Shown: positions 17,593 to 25,558, counted from the first letter of the stretch. The stretch is 34,296 nt of DNA from Bacteroidales bacterium UBA1751 (GCA_002315995.1 DCHN01000090.1:771-35066), one strand, 5' to 3'. The notes: generated from the sequence alone by a model not told the origin. Numbers and translations are program-made.

Positions 17593-18534
17593 CTATTCCA
17601 GAATCTTCTTAACGTTGAAGATTGGGCGTCTCTTGACTTCTGAATATATCTTCCCAATGTATATTCCCAGGACTCCCATTGCCACCAGTATCACTCCGCC
17701 AACAAACCAAACACTGAGCATGAGTGATGCCCATCCGTGAACTGCGGTATGAACTACGAGCGAATAAACGACATATCCGGCAATGATAAGGCTTATGAAT
17801 ATGAAGACAAGCCCTGCGCTTACCATGAGCGATAGCGGCTTTGTGCTGAATGACGTTATTCCATCAAGTGCAAGGTTGAGCATCTTGCTCAATGTATACT
17901 TGGAAACACCTGCCTCCCTCTCTCCAATTACATCATCCACAGTTGTGGAGTTGAAACCTATGAGGGGTATCATACCGCGCAAATAGAGATTTCTTTCAGG
18001 ATAGCATGAGAGGGCCTGAAGCACCCTGCGGCTCAGGAAACGGAAATCGGCATGGTTGTATACCATGTCAACGCCCATGTTCTGCTGCAGTTTGTAGAAG
18101 GCTTCGGCGCTTTTGCGTTTGAGAAATCCGTCAGCGGCCCTGCTTACCTTCACTCCGTAAACCACGTCGTTGCCATGCTCGTAGGCATCAACCATCTTCT
18201 CAATACATGCTATGTCATCCTGAAGGTCGGCATCAATTGTAACCACGCCATCGGCCCAATCCTTTGCAGTCATCATACCTGCCATTATTGCTCTCTGATG
18301 GCCTACATTGTGGGCCAGGTCAAGACCCTTGACAAAAGGGTTCTGCTCATGAAGTTTTTCAATAAGCTGCCAGGTTGAATCCTTTGACCCATCATTTACA
18401 AAGAGAACGAAACTCTCTTTTGAGATCTTCCCTTTTGAAATGAGATCATCGAAAAGTTCTTTGAGCCTCTCGGTGCTCTTTGCAAGAACCTCCTCCTCAT
18501 TGTAGCATGGTGATACAATACCCAGTTTTATCAT
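17593..18534 (-). CDS. GT2 polyprenyl-phosphate glycosyltransferase (DPM1/ArnC/GtrB-like)
   Basis: The 313-residue protein has an N-terminal GT2 domain (SPCYNEEEVL, FVNDGSKDST, and metal-binding DADLQDD at 101-107). Two C-terminal transmembrane helices (about 233-257 and 268-295) are separated by a short loop. This build is that of enzymes that load a sugar onto polyprenyl phosphate at the inner membrane, such as ArnC, GtrB and DPM synthase. The product would feed a periplasmic GT-C enzyme, and the GT39 protein of this window is a natural but unproven partner. It lies 14 nt downstream of the deacetylase gene on the same strand, so the two are co-transcribed. Confidence 0.88.
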   Translation of the reverse strand: MIKLGIVSPCYNEEEVLAKSTERLKELFDDLISKGKISKESFVLFVNDGSKDSTWQLIEKLHEQNPFVKGLDLAHNVGHQRAIMAGMMTAKDWADGVVTIDADLQDDIACIEKMVDAYEHGNDVVYGVKVSRAADGFLKRKSAEAFYKLQQNMGVDMVYNHADFRFLSRRVLQALSCYPERNLYLRGMIPLIGFNSTTVDDVIGEREAGVSKYTLSKMLNLALDGITSFSTKPLSLMVSAGLVFIFISLIIAGYVVYSLVVHTAVHGWASLMLSVWFVGGVILVAMGVLGIYIGKIYSEVKRRPIFNVKKILE

Positions 18535-18548
18535 AGTTGGTATCAGGT

Positions 18549-19346
18549 TTATTGTTTTGCTTTTATGGAATCAATTTTTGCCTTTGCATACTCCTTGTAT
18601 GTTGTGAAGCACTCTCCTCTCTCTTGCAACATTTCAATAAGTTTTTCAAGACGGGAGCACATCTCCATTCCGCTGTGGTTACGAATTATGAAAGGCATCT
18701 TGAACTGAGTATTTGCCTTCAAATCATAGAATTCCCATGGGTGGAAATAGGTGACAAAGCAGTCGGAATCGCTCAATGACCACTTTACAAAGAGGTGATA
18801 CAGCCATTGAGGCAAATTGTGAAGGGCGAGCCAGAAAAGAGGGAAACGGATGAGCGGTGTAACTGATGCTGGAATCTGGAGTACGTTCCCCTTCATGAAT
18901 GGATGCCTTGGAGTGGTAAGGTGCATATATCTTCCTGGAATGAAGGCAGGGTTGAGGGATGTGTTGTAGATATATCCGTTCGACTCTATTTCTTCATCAC
19001 TCACAGGAAACATTCTGGGCTGCCTGTAACCAAGGGACTCCAAACCCAGTTTCTCCTTTATTATCTCCTTTACCCTTCTTACGTCGGTAGGTTGCGGATT
19101 CCAGTGGTCAACTCCGTGAGAAGCCACCTCATGCCCGCTCTTTATGATACGCTCCATTATTTGTGGAGCATTGAGGACAAAATTCCCCGTACAGAAGAAT
19201 GTGGCCTTTACGCCCTTTTTGTCAAGCACGTCAAGTATCCTTGAAGTACCCTCAATTGAAACGGCCATTCCCTCTTCAAGTGAGAATTCAACACCATGCT
19301 CTTTTGGAACATCAAACTCCTCTGTATCAAAACTTAACAGTATCAT
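18549..19346 (-). CDS. Polysaccharide deacetylase-family protein (NodB fold)
   Basis: The 265-residue protein shows the NodB pattern: motif 1 SFDTEEFD (residues 5-12), motif 2 with metal-binding histidines in ASHGVDHW (75-82), then YRQPRMF and a late YFHPWEF. Family members remove N-acetyl or formyl groups from amino sugars, including ArnD on polyprenyl-linked formamido-arabinose. The substrate here is not known. The frame opens with a TTG at 19355, but that codon is part of the -7 promoter box, so the ATG at 19344-19346 is chosen. With that start, the mRNA would have almost no leader. The gene leads a two-gene operon with the GT2 gene. Confidence 0.88.
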   Translation of the reverse strand: MILLSFDTEEFDVPKEHGVEFSLEEGMAVSIEGTSRILDVLDKKGVKATFFCTGNFVLNAPQIMERIIKSGHEVASHGVDHWNPQPTDVRRVKEIIKEKLGLESLGYRQPRMFPVSDEEIESNGYIYNTSLNPAFIPGRYMHLTTPRHPFMKGNVLQIPASVTPLIRFPLFWLALHNLPQWLYHLFVKWSLSDSDCFVTYFHPWEFYDLKANTQFKMPFIIRNHSGMEMCSRLEKLIEMLQERGECFTTYKEYAKAKIDSIKAKQ

Positions 19347-19352
19347 ATCAGG

Positions 19353-19360
19353 CAAAGATA
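19353..19360 (-). promoter_or_regulatory. -7 element for the deacetylase-GT2 operon
   Basis: The minus strand reads TATCTTTG, an exact consensus, only 7 nt upstream of the ATG. A TTTG at 19384-19387 lies 23 nt further upstream, slightly longer than usual spacing, and falls in the loop of the alr terminator. The predicted start site almost coincides with the start codon. Confidence 0.6.
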
Positions 19361-19404
19361 CAAAAATCCTCCGGAACGGCTTGCAAAAAACCGGATTCCG
19401 GAGG
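19361..19404 (-). terminator. Intrinsic terminator of alr
   Basis: On the minus strand CCTCCGGAA (19396-19404) pairs with TTCCGGAGG (19368-19376) around a 19-base loop and is followed by ATTTTTG. It starts 14 nt beyond the alr stop. Its T tract directly touches the -7 box of the next operon. Confidence 0.8.
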
Positions 19405-19417
19405 AGTGATTGTTCAA

Positions 19418-20530
19418 TTAGTCAACAACAACTCTCTTTATACGTTTTGCAACTGATGTGAATATCTCGTATGGAATTGTATCAAGAATCCTTGCAAGGT
19501 CGTTTGCGTGTGGTTTGTCGCCGAAAATGGTAACTGTGTCACCCACCTTGGCATTTGCCTTGGTAACATCAATCATACACATATCCATGCAGATGTTTCC
19601 AATTGTAGGACACATTACGCCATTGACGCAGAACTGTGCATTGCCTCTGCCAAGGTGGCGGTTGATACCGTCTGCATAGCCGAGTGGAAGGGTTGCAATA
19701 ATTGTCTTTCCCTCCGGATGGAGTCTGCCCCAACGTCCGTATCCAACTGTACCGTCGGTAACTTCAAGCTCTTTGATCTGGAGAATCTTGCATTTGAGAG
19801 AAGCTGCAGGTTTAAGCAGGTTCTGGTCAACGAAGCTGATACCATAGATACCCACGCCAAGACGGCACATATCCATCTGGTACTCGCTGAATCTCTCCTG
19901 ACCAGGTGAGTTGAGAATATGGTGAATAGGTTTGTTCTTGCAAACCGCATCAATCTGTGGAGCCATCTTCTGGTAGAGCTTTATCTGGCTGAGTGTGAAC
20001 TCATCCCACTCAGGACAATCTGCAACGCAGAGATGTGAATATATTGACTGTACCTTTACGTTCTTGTTACCTTTGAGGTTCTCAATGAGGGCAGGAAGCT
20101 CCTTCTCCATAAAACCAAGACGGTGCATGCCTGTATCGAGCTTGATATGAACAGGATAGTCGGTTACGTTCATCTCCTTGAGAACGTTTGTGAAGAACTC
20201 AAGGCTGTAGAGGTTAGGAATACCCGGCTCAAGGTTATACTCAACCATCTCCTTGTAGTAGTCAGTACCGGTTGTGAGAATGAGAATAGGAAGTTTGATT
20301 CCTCCCTTGCGGAGTTCAATTCCTTCAATTGGGTGTGCAACTGCAAAGTAATCGGCACCCTCCTTCTCCATAAGCTTTGCAAACTCAACGGCTCCGTGTC
20401 CGTATGCGTTGGCCTTTATGAGAATCAGAAGTTTTGTGGAAGGTTTCAGTTTGCTTCTGAAGTACCTGTAGTTGTGGACGCAGTTCTTGTAGCTTATTTC
20501 CAACTGCGCAAATGTGTGCTCTGTTTCCAT
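19418..20530 (-). CDS. alr: Alanine racemase
   Basis: This PLP enzyme converts L- to D-alanine for peptidoglycan. The 370-residue sequence has the PLP lysine K39 in IKANAYGHG, the HIKLDTGMHRLGF segment with K130 (the position carbamylated in characterised Alr) and the second catalytic tyrosine Y264 in VGYGRWG. LPLGYADGINR and GNICMDMCM follow as in the family. It is a standalone, full-length Alr. Many Bacteroidetes carry an Alr domain fused behind MurF, so this may be either the only or a second racemase. It has its own -7 box and terminator. Confidence 0.97.
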   Translation of the reverse strand: METEHTFAQLEISYKNCVHNYRYFRSKLKPSTKLLILIKANAYGHGAVEFAKLMEKEGADYFAVAHPIEGIELRKGGIKLPILILTTGTDYYKEMVEYNLEPGIPNLYSLEFFTNVLKEMNVTDYPVHIKLDTGMHRLGFMEKELPALIENLKGNKNVKVQSIYSHLCVADCPEWDEFTLSQIKLYQKMAPQIDAVCKNKPIHHILNSPGQERFSEYQMDMCRLGVGIYGISFVDQNLLKPAASLKCKILQIKELEVTDGTVGYGRWGRLHPEGKTIIATLPLGYADGINRHLGRGNAQFCVNGVMCPTIGNICMDMCMIDVTKANAKVGDTVTIFGDKPHANDLARILDTIPYEIFTSVAKRIKRVVVD

Positions 20531-20616
20531 TTTATGTTATTATTACTATTGGACTTGACTTGGACTTGCAAATGTGGCTAGTTATCAAACACTTTCCACT
20601 TCTCTGCAAGGGCAGG

Positions 20617-20624
20617 CAAAGATA
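20617..20624 (-). promoter_or_regulatory. -7 element for alr
   Basis: TATCTTTG on the minus strand is an exact consensus about 85 nt upstream of the alr ATG. The -33 position falls in the hairpin of the hc1 terminator and has no TTTG. The predicted leader is about 80 nt long, with no recognisable riboswitch. Confidence 0.55.
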
Positions 20625-20625
20625 C

Positions 20626-20658
20626 GAAAAAATAGCCTGCGGTATATCCCGCAGGCTA
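20626..20658 (-). terminator. Intrinsic terminator of the Hc1-like gene
   Basis: On the minus strand TAGCCTGCGG (20649-20658, read in reverse) pairs with CCGCAGGCTA (20633-20642, read in reverse) around a six-base loop and is followed by TTTTTT (20626-20631). It lies 28 nt beyond the stop and immediately before the alr -7 box. Confidence 0.85.
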
Positions 20659-20685
20659 AAAATTCAAATCATCAAAGCGCTATTG

Positions 20686-20859
20686 TTATTTGCTTGCCTC
20701 AACAGAAGCTTTTCTGAAATCCTTCATAAGTTTTGAAAGATTCAAAGCAGCCTTTCTTGCTCTTGTGCCGGCAGCTTTGTTACCTTTATTCAACTGAGCG
20801 TCAGCATTAACTGTGAAGTTCTCGATTTCAACTTTGATCTGATCAATAAGCTCTTTCAT
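20686..20859 (-). CDS. Hc1-like histone H1 family microprotein
   Basis: This short frame of 57 residues begins MKELIDQIKVEIENF and contains GNKAAGTRARKAALNLSK, with a basic end (MKDFRKASVEASK). The N-terminal amphipathic helix followed by a lysine/arginine-rich AGTRARKA segment matches the small Hc1/histone H1-like proteins of Bacteroidetes, thought to bind DNA or compact the nucleoid. Direct functional evidence for this protein is lacking. It has a full consensus promoter upstream and a strong terminator downstream, which supports it as a real, independently expressed gene despite its size. It sits directly beyond mltD on the same strand. Confidence 0.88.
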   Translation of the reverse strand: MKELIDQIKVEIENFTVNADAQLNKGNKAAGTRARKAALNLSKLMKDFRKASVEASK

Positions 20860-20894
20860 TTAAGTATGTATTTAATGGTTAGTAATTTCTTCCT

Positions 20895-20926
20895 CAAAAT
20901 TATAGAGAAAAATATTATAAAACAAA
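20895..20926 (-). promoter_or_regulatory. Consensus promoter of the Hc1-like gene
   Basis: On the minus strand TTTG (20923-20926) is followed after exactly 20 nt by TAATTTTG (20895-20902). The gap between mltD stop and this box is only about 12 nt, so no terminator fits and mltD transcripts may also read through. Confidence 0.7.
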
Positions 20927-20938
20927 ATATTCGTGCAA

Positions 20939-22690
20939 TTATTTTACTCTAACTTTATTTCCAGGGTAAATTTTTGTCTTTGTTGTCATCTTGTTAAGTT
21001 TCAACAGTTTTGAAAGAGAGATATTGTGCTTTGCAGCAATCTTAGACAGAGTGTCTCCTTTCCTCACTTTGTAGTATACCGGACCCTCTTTCTCCTTCTC
21101 AGGTTGAACAGTGGTGGCTTGCTCATTGGCCTCGGCGTCACTGCTAACAGAATTGTTTGTAACATCATTATTTGCTGTGGCTGTTGTTGATGCAGTTGTT
21201 GCTGTTTGCGAGGTGGTTTGAGCCGTCGCTGACGAACTCTGCTTTGTTGAAGTGGATGACTTCTTGCTTGGGCCTCCATTCCTGTAGATGACCAACTTTT
21301 GTCCAACACGGAGCTTGTTGGCACTCTTGATGTGATTCCACTTCATTATCTGCTTCGATGTCACCCCATACTTCTTGGCAATCTTTCCAAGAGTTTCACC
21401 TCGTTTCACCTTGTGCGTGATGCTGCCGCCATCGTCGTATGAACTTGCGTTACGCATGTTGGCATAGACAATTGGGTTGAAATAAACAGAGTCCTTATAG
21501 GTGTAAATCTCTTTCTCATGATCAACGTATGCTGCTGTATACTGGTGAGGAATAGTAAGAATGTAGGTCCTCTCATTGCCAGGAATAATATCCTTTATGT
21601 ATTGCGGGTTGAGAATTCTCAAAGTCTCCATAGGAATACCCACAAGTTCTGAAATCTGTCCGAAATGAAGATTCTTCTTAACCTCAAATGTATCAACCTG
21701 AGCTGGCATTGTATATGGAGCCATAGGCTTGAGGTTGTAGTCCTTGTAGTATTTCAGCAGGTAGAGTGCACCTACAAAGGCAGGCACATATCCTCTTGTC
21801 TCTCTTGGAAGGTAAGGATAAAGATCCCAGAAGGCTGTTGAACCACCGCATCTGCGAATGGCCTTCAGTACGTTTCCAGAGCCGCAGTTGTATGATGAAA
21901 TGGCAAGTGCCCAATCTCCGAACACTATGTATGAATCGCGAAGATAGCGTGCTGCTGCATCGCAGGCCTTTATAGGGTCGAGTCGCTCATCAACGAATGA
22001 GTTTATTGTGAGTCCGTAGAATTTGCCTGTCCTGTACATGAACTGCCACATTCCCATTGCCTTTGCTCTTGATCTGGCAACAGGATTGAATCCTGACTCA
22101 ATGATTGCCATTGCCTTCAACTCCTTTGGAAGGCCGTACTTGTCAAATATCTCCTCAAAAATAGGCAGATAGTACTCTCCAAGAGCAAGAACTTTGGAAC
22201 TGAAGGTGGGCATCTTCTCGGTATAGAGAATTATGTAGTTCCTTACTACGTGATTGTATGGAATAGGAATGTAAGAGTTCAGCCTCTTGATTTTGCGGAT
22301 GTACACCGAATCAGGAATGCTCGATGTATATTCGGTCTCCTCCGCAATATAAATATCGTCGTATGAGAATGTGCTCCTCCTATTGTACCATTGGCTCAGA
22401 AGAGAGTCAACGTTCTCACCCGGATTCGGGTTATCGAAGAACTCTGAATTGAAGAATCCCAACTCGCCAGGGTTAAGGGAGTCGGCATCGTCAATGGCCT
22501 CAGCTGTGTCTGCGGTTATGAGCATCAGGGAATCAACCATATATCTCAATCTCTTAACCTCTTCCTGCAGTTCCTTTTTGCTGAGTCTCTTCTCGTATGT
22601 CTGAGAAAATGCTTCGGTAGAGACCAAAAAAGCAACAACAGCAGCCATTGCCAGCGAAATACATCTAAATCCTCCCTTTTGTTTCATCAT
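20939..22690 (-). CDS. mltD: Membrane-bound lytic murein transglycosylase D-like, two LysM domains
   Basis: The enzyme cleaves peptidoglycan glycan strands to 1,6-anhydro products in the periplasm. The 583-residue protein has a signal peptide (to about residue 29) and an SLT domain (about 160-300) with the catalytic glutamate E198 in IIESGFNP, followed by KAMGMWQFM and AISSYNCGSGNV. Two LysM peptidoglycan-binding domains follow, at about 424-468 (KRGETLGKIAKKYGV) and 538-583 (RKGDTLSKIAAKHNI), joined by a Ser/Thr/Ala-rich linker of about 65 residues. It starts 7 nt after the DUF5683 gene and ends the par operon. A second ATG one codon in is equally possible. Confidence 0.93.
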   Translation of the reverse strand: MMKQKGGFRCISLAMAAVVAFLVSTEAFSQTYEKRLSKKELQEEVKRLRYMVDSLMLITADTAEAIDDADSLNPGELGFFNSEFFDNPNPGENVDSLLSQWYNRRSTFSYDDIYIAEETEYTSSIPDSVYIRKIKRLNSYIPIPYNHVVRNYIILYTEKMPTFSSKVLALGEYYLPIFEEIFDKYGLPKELKAMAIIESGFNPVARSRAKAMGMWQFMYRTGKFYGLTINSFVDERLDPIKACDAAARYLRDSYIVFGDWALAISSYNCGSGNVLKAIRRCGGSTAFWDLYPYLPRETRGYVPAFVGALYLLKYYKDYNLKPMAPYTMPAQVDTFEVKKNLHFGQISELVGIPMETLRILNPQYIKDIIPGNERTYILTIPHQYTAAYVDHEKEIYTYKDSVYFNPIVYANMRNASSYDDGGSITHKVKRGETLGKIAKKYGVTSKQIMKWNHIKSANKLRVGQKLVIYRNGGPSKKSSTSTKQSSSATAQTTSQTATTASTTATANNDVTNNSVSSDAEANEQATTVQPEKEKEGPVYYKVRKGDTLSKIAAKHNISLSKLLKLNKMTTKTKIYPGNKVRVK

Positions 22691-22697
22691 ATCAATG

Positions 22698-23744
22698 CTA
22701 AAATTTAAATCCTATTGTCATTCCAAGCGCACTCTCCTGAACGGGTGAGTAGCCGTTTCCGGTAGGTATTACGGTTGCAGGAGCATCTCCTTCTCCCTGA
22801 ACAACGGCAATGGAACTCTGCGCGGCCGGTTCTATTACCGTTGGGGCAACCGTGACTCCCATATCATCCGATATATCATAATCGCTCATATGGGCGAAAA
22901 CATTGGCATCAATGATATTGAGTGCATAAACCAGAATGGTGGCTATTACCGAGTAGTCGCGGTATCTTCTGTGTTTGTCGCGGTACCATATTATATCGCT
23001 TTTGCTTAGCCCTCCGGTCCAGGTATGTTCAGGATCCTCACATGCCCCCTTATACATATTCTTGTACCTGATATACTGCTGCTGGTTGAAGGCCCAGAAA
23101 TATGCGCAGGCTCCGAACCCTGCATAGAATATTGGTATTTTCCAGTAATCTCCGTTTGCCGCCTGCCCAAGTCCGGGAAGCATGGCGGAGTATATGGCAT
23201 GACGTGCCGGCAGAGGATTTTTCTCGCTCTTGTAACATATCACGCCATCGAGCAGTGTTGCATAATACACGGCAGCTGCTCCAACAATGCAGGCTGTTCT
23301 TATGTTTTTGCTCCCCTGGGAACCTGTATTCTGATGATGCTGGTTGGCAAGTACGGCTCCGGTAATGCATCCTCCAAGAGTTCCATATATTATGGGGAGT
23401 TTCCAGGTTTGTCTGTTGTATATCTGGGAGGTGCCCGGCATCAGTATTGAACCGAAGAAACTATGCTGGACCTTCAGGGAATCCCTTATTGCAAGGCCAT
23501 GGAAGTAATCCTTTATGCCGAACATCTTTTCTCTGCCGGTAGTGTCCCTGTAGGTGGTGTCAGACTGGTTCTCGTTGCTTGTGACTAATCCGCTCCCGGG
23601 AACTCCTTGTGTGGCGAATGTTCCGGCGGCAAGATTGTTGTGCTGGGCAAATGAGGATATGGCGCAGATGCACAGCAATGCTATAACCAATATGCATCTG
23701 CTGAATGCTCCTGCTCCTTTGCTCCTGCTCCGCGTTCTTGCCAT
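22698..23744 (-). CDS. DUF5683 membrane-associated protein
   Basis: The 348-residue protein begins with a basic stretch and a hydrophobic signal (ILVIALLCICAISSFAQ). The central region (about 75-270) holds four or so hydrophobic segments with repeated motifs SILMPGTSQIYNRQTWKLPIIYG and SAMLPGLGQAANGDYWKIPIFY, a two-fold PG-x-GQ-x-Y-x-W-K-I/L-P-I pattern typical of DUF5683. The C-terminus ends in GMTIGFKF, as in outer-membrane-linked proteins. No function is established. Its place between parB and mltD is conserved in Bacteroidetes. The frame opens with TTG at 23759, overlapping parB; the ATG at 23742-23744 is preferred. Confidence 0.85.
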   Translation of the reverse strand: MARTRSRSKGAGAFSRCILVIALLCICAISSFAQHNNLAAGTFATQGVPGSGLVTSNENQSDTTYRDTTGREKMFGIKDYFHGLAIRDSLKVQHSFFGSILMPGTSQIYNRQTWKLPIIYGTLGGCITGAVLANQHHQNTGSQGSKNIRTACIVGAAAVYYATLLDGVICYKSEKNPLPARHAIYSAMLPGLGQAANGDYWKIPIFYAGFGACAYFWAFNQQQYIRYKNMYKGACEDPEHTWTGGLSKSDIIWYRDKHRRYRDYSVIATILVYALNIIDANVFAHMSDYDISDDMGVTVAPTVIEPAAQSSIAVVQGEGDAPATVIPTGNGYSPVQESALGMTIGFKF

Positions 23745-23755
23745 TGCTGAAAAAA

Positions 23756-24685
23756 TCAAAGCCCTGCCTTTTCAATTGCACCGAGGAACTCCTCTATTTG
23801 GGCGTCCGATGCAAAACTTATTGTCAATGTTCCTCTTCCCGATTTCTGGCGGTTTACCGTAACGCTGTTGTTGAAGTATTTTCCAAGGCTCTCAACAACC
23901 TTGAAGTAACTTTCAGGAAGATCTGTGTACTCCTCGTTATGCTGCTGTTTCTCCTCCTGCGCGCCACCGCTCTTACCAAGAAGTTTCTCGGTCATCTTCT
24001 TTATAATTGCCTCAACCGCCCTTACCGAGAGGCCCTTTTCAATGATAAGATTGGTCATCTTTATCTGGTCCTTCTCCTTCTCCAGAGAGAGAATGCATTT
24101 GGCGTGCCCCATGCTTATGCTGCCCTTGCGTATAGCCAGCTGAATAGGAGCCGGAAGTTTGAGCAGGCGCAGGTAGTTGGTTACACTGGCCCTCTTCTTG
24201 CCAACTCTGGTTGCCATTGCATCCTGGGTGAGTTTGCATTCGTCAATAAGCCTCTGGAATGAGAGTGCAATTTCTATGGCGTCGAGATTCTCTCTCTGGA
24301 TGTTCTCCACAATTGCCATCTCGAGCATTCCGGTATCGTCACTCTTTCTTATGTATGCCGGAATCTTCTTCAGACCCGCCATTTTTGAAGCCCTCCAGCG
24401 TCTCTCTCCGCTAATGATCTGGAATCCTCCACCGGTAACAGGTCTCAAAGTTATAGGCTGGATGAGCCCCATGAGCGCTATGGAAGATGCCAGTTCCTCC
24501 AATGCCTCCTGGTTGAATTCGGTTCTGGGCTGGAAAGGATTGACATCAATAAGGTCAATGTCAATGTTGTCAATTGATGTGAGCGGCGACTGCTGAACCT
24601 TCTGCTGTTGGTTCTGGCTGCTTACATAACTGTTTGAGATAAGTGCGTCAAGACCCTTTCCCAAACCTGCTGGAATCTTTGGCAT
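23756..24685 (-). CDS. parB: Chromosome-partitioning protein ParB
   Basis: ParB binds parS sites and, as a CTP-dependent clamp, spreads on DNA near the origin. The 309-residue protein starts with the GLGKGLDALIS signature (7-17). The CTP-binding ParB/Sulfiredoxin region follows, with NPFQPR (49-54) and GERRWRAS (93-100), then the helix-turn-helix (DAMATRVGKKRASVTNYL) and a C-terminal dimer region. It lies 18 nt downstream of parA on the same strand. No parS-like palindrome was seen within the window. Confidence 0.96.
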   Translation of the reverse strand: MPKIPAGLGKGLDALISNSYVSSQNQQQKVQQSPLTSIDNIDIDLIDVNPFQPRTEFNQEALEELASSIALMGLIQPITLRPVTGGGFQIISGERRWRASKMAGLKKIPAYIRKSDDTGMLEMAIVENIQRENLDAIEIALSFQRLIDECKLTQDAMATRVGKKRASVTNYLRLLKLPAPIQLAIRKGSISMGHAKCILSLEKEKDQIKMTNLIIEKGLSVRAVEAIIKKMTEKLLGKSGGAQEEKQQHNEEYTDLPESYFKVVESLGKYFNNSVTVNRQKSGRGTLTISFASDAQIEEFLGAIEKAGL

Positions 24686-24703
24686 AAATGTTCGTTTTAT
24701 TTG

Positions 24704-25495
24704 TTACTCCTTCTCCGCATTTCCGGCAGCCTCCTCCTTTGAAAGAAGTTCTTTTGCCAGGTTCAAATAGCTTACTGCACCTGCCGACATTGCATCATAC
24801 AGAATGGCCGGTTTACCATGGCTGGGTGCCTCTGCAAGCCTTACGTTGCGGCCTATTGTTGTTTCGAACACCATTGCGCCGAAGTGCTTCTTCACATCAT
24901 CCACAACCTGGTTCGCCGATTTGAGTATACTGCTGTACATTGTGAGCAGGAATCCCTCAATTGCAAGTGAAGGGTTGAGTCTCTGTTGAACAATTTGGAG
25001 GGTGTTGAGAAGTTTCCCAAGACCCTCAAGGGCAAAGTATTCGCACTGTACAGGAATTATTACGGAATCAGATGCCGAGAGCGAGTTTACCGTAATGAGT
25101 CCCAGAGATGGAGAACAATCTATTATAATGTAGTCATAATCATCCTTGACAAGGGATATTGCCTTTTTCAGAATGAGTTCACGCTCCTGCATCTGGAGCA
25201 TCTCAATTTCAGCACCTACAAGGTTTATGTGCGACGGAGCCAGTTTGAGATTCTTTAGTTCGGAGTCAAGAATTATGTCAGAAAGGTGCTTCTTCTCTAT
25301 TAAAACCTCATAAAGGGTATTCCCATCTTCAGAATTAGGGTTAAAATTGAGTCCCGAGGTGCTGTTGGCCTGTGGGTCAGCATCTATGAGCAGAACTCTT
25401 TTGTCAAGCACGGCAAGGCTGGCTGAGAGGTTTATGGCGGTGGTTGTCTTGCCTACCCCTCCCTTCTGGTTTGCTATTGCTATAATTTTTCCCAT
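24704..25495 (-). CDS. parA: Chromosome-partitioning ATPase ParA (Soj)
   Basis: The 263-residue ATPase has the deviant Walker A KGGVGKTT (11-18), LLIDADPQANST (A' region), IIDCSPSLG (Walker B) and the late EAPSHGKP box. It drives origin segregation together with ParB. The open frame extends 26 codons further upstream, but that extension crosses the promoter region and lies outside the family. The ATG at 25493-25495 (MGKIIAIANQKGG) is therefore used. It leads the operon parA-parB-DUF5683-mltD and is divergent from the lipid kinase gene across a symmetric promoter pair. Confidence 0.97.
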   Translation of the reverse strand: MGKIIAIANQKGGVGKTTTAINLSASLAVLDKRVLLIDADPQANSTSGLNFNPNSEDGNTLYEVLIEKKHLSDIILDSELKNLKLAPSHINLVGAEIEMLQMQERELILKKAISLVKDDYDYIIIDCSPSLGLITVNSLSASDSVIIPVQCEYFALEGLGKLLNTLQIVQQRLNPSLAIEGFLLTMYSSILKSANQVVDDVKKHFGAMVFETTIGRNVRLAEAPSHGKPAILYDAMSAGAVSYLNLAKELLSKEEAAGNAEKE

Positions 25496-25519
25496 ATTAA
25501 CTATATGATATGTATCTGG

Positions 25520-25527
25520 CAAAATTA
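25520..25527 (-). promoter_or_regulatory. -7 element of the parA operon
   Basis: TAATTTTG on the minus strand fits TAnnTTTG and gives a leader of about 20 nt before the parA ATG. It is the left half of the inverted repeat at 25520-25566. No TTTG is seen 19-20 nt upstream. Confidence 0.55.
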
Positions 25528-25558
25528 ACAAATCATTTCCAATGCCCGTAGTTTTTGT

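Noticed and set aside
24704..25495. parS site near parAB
   Set aside because: I looked for a TGTTTCACGTGAAACA-like palindrome or any CACGTG core; only partial matches (for example ACGTGA near 22243) were seen, none palindromic.
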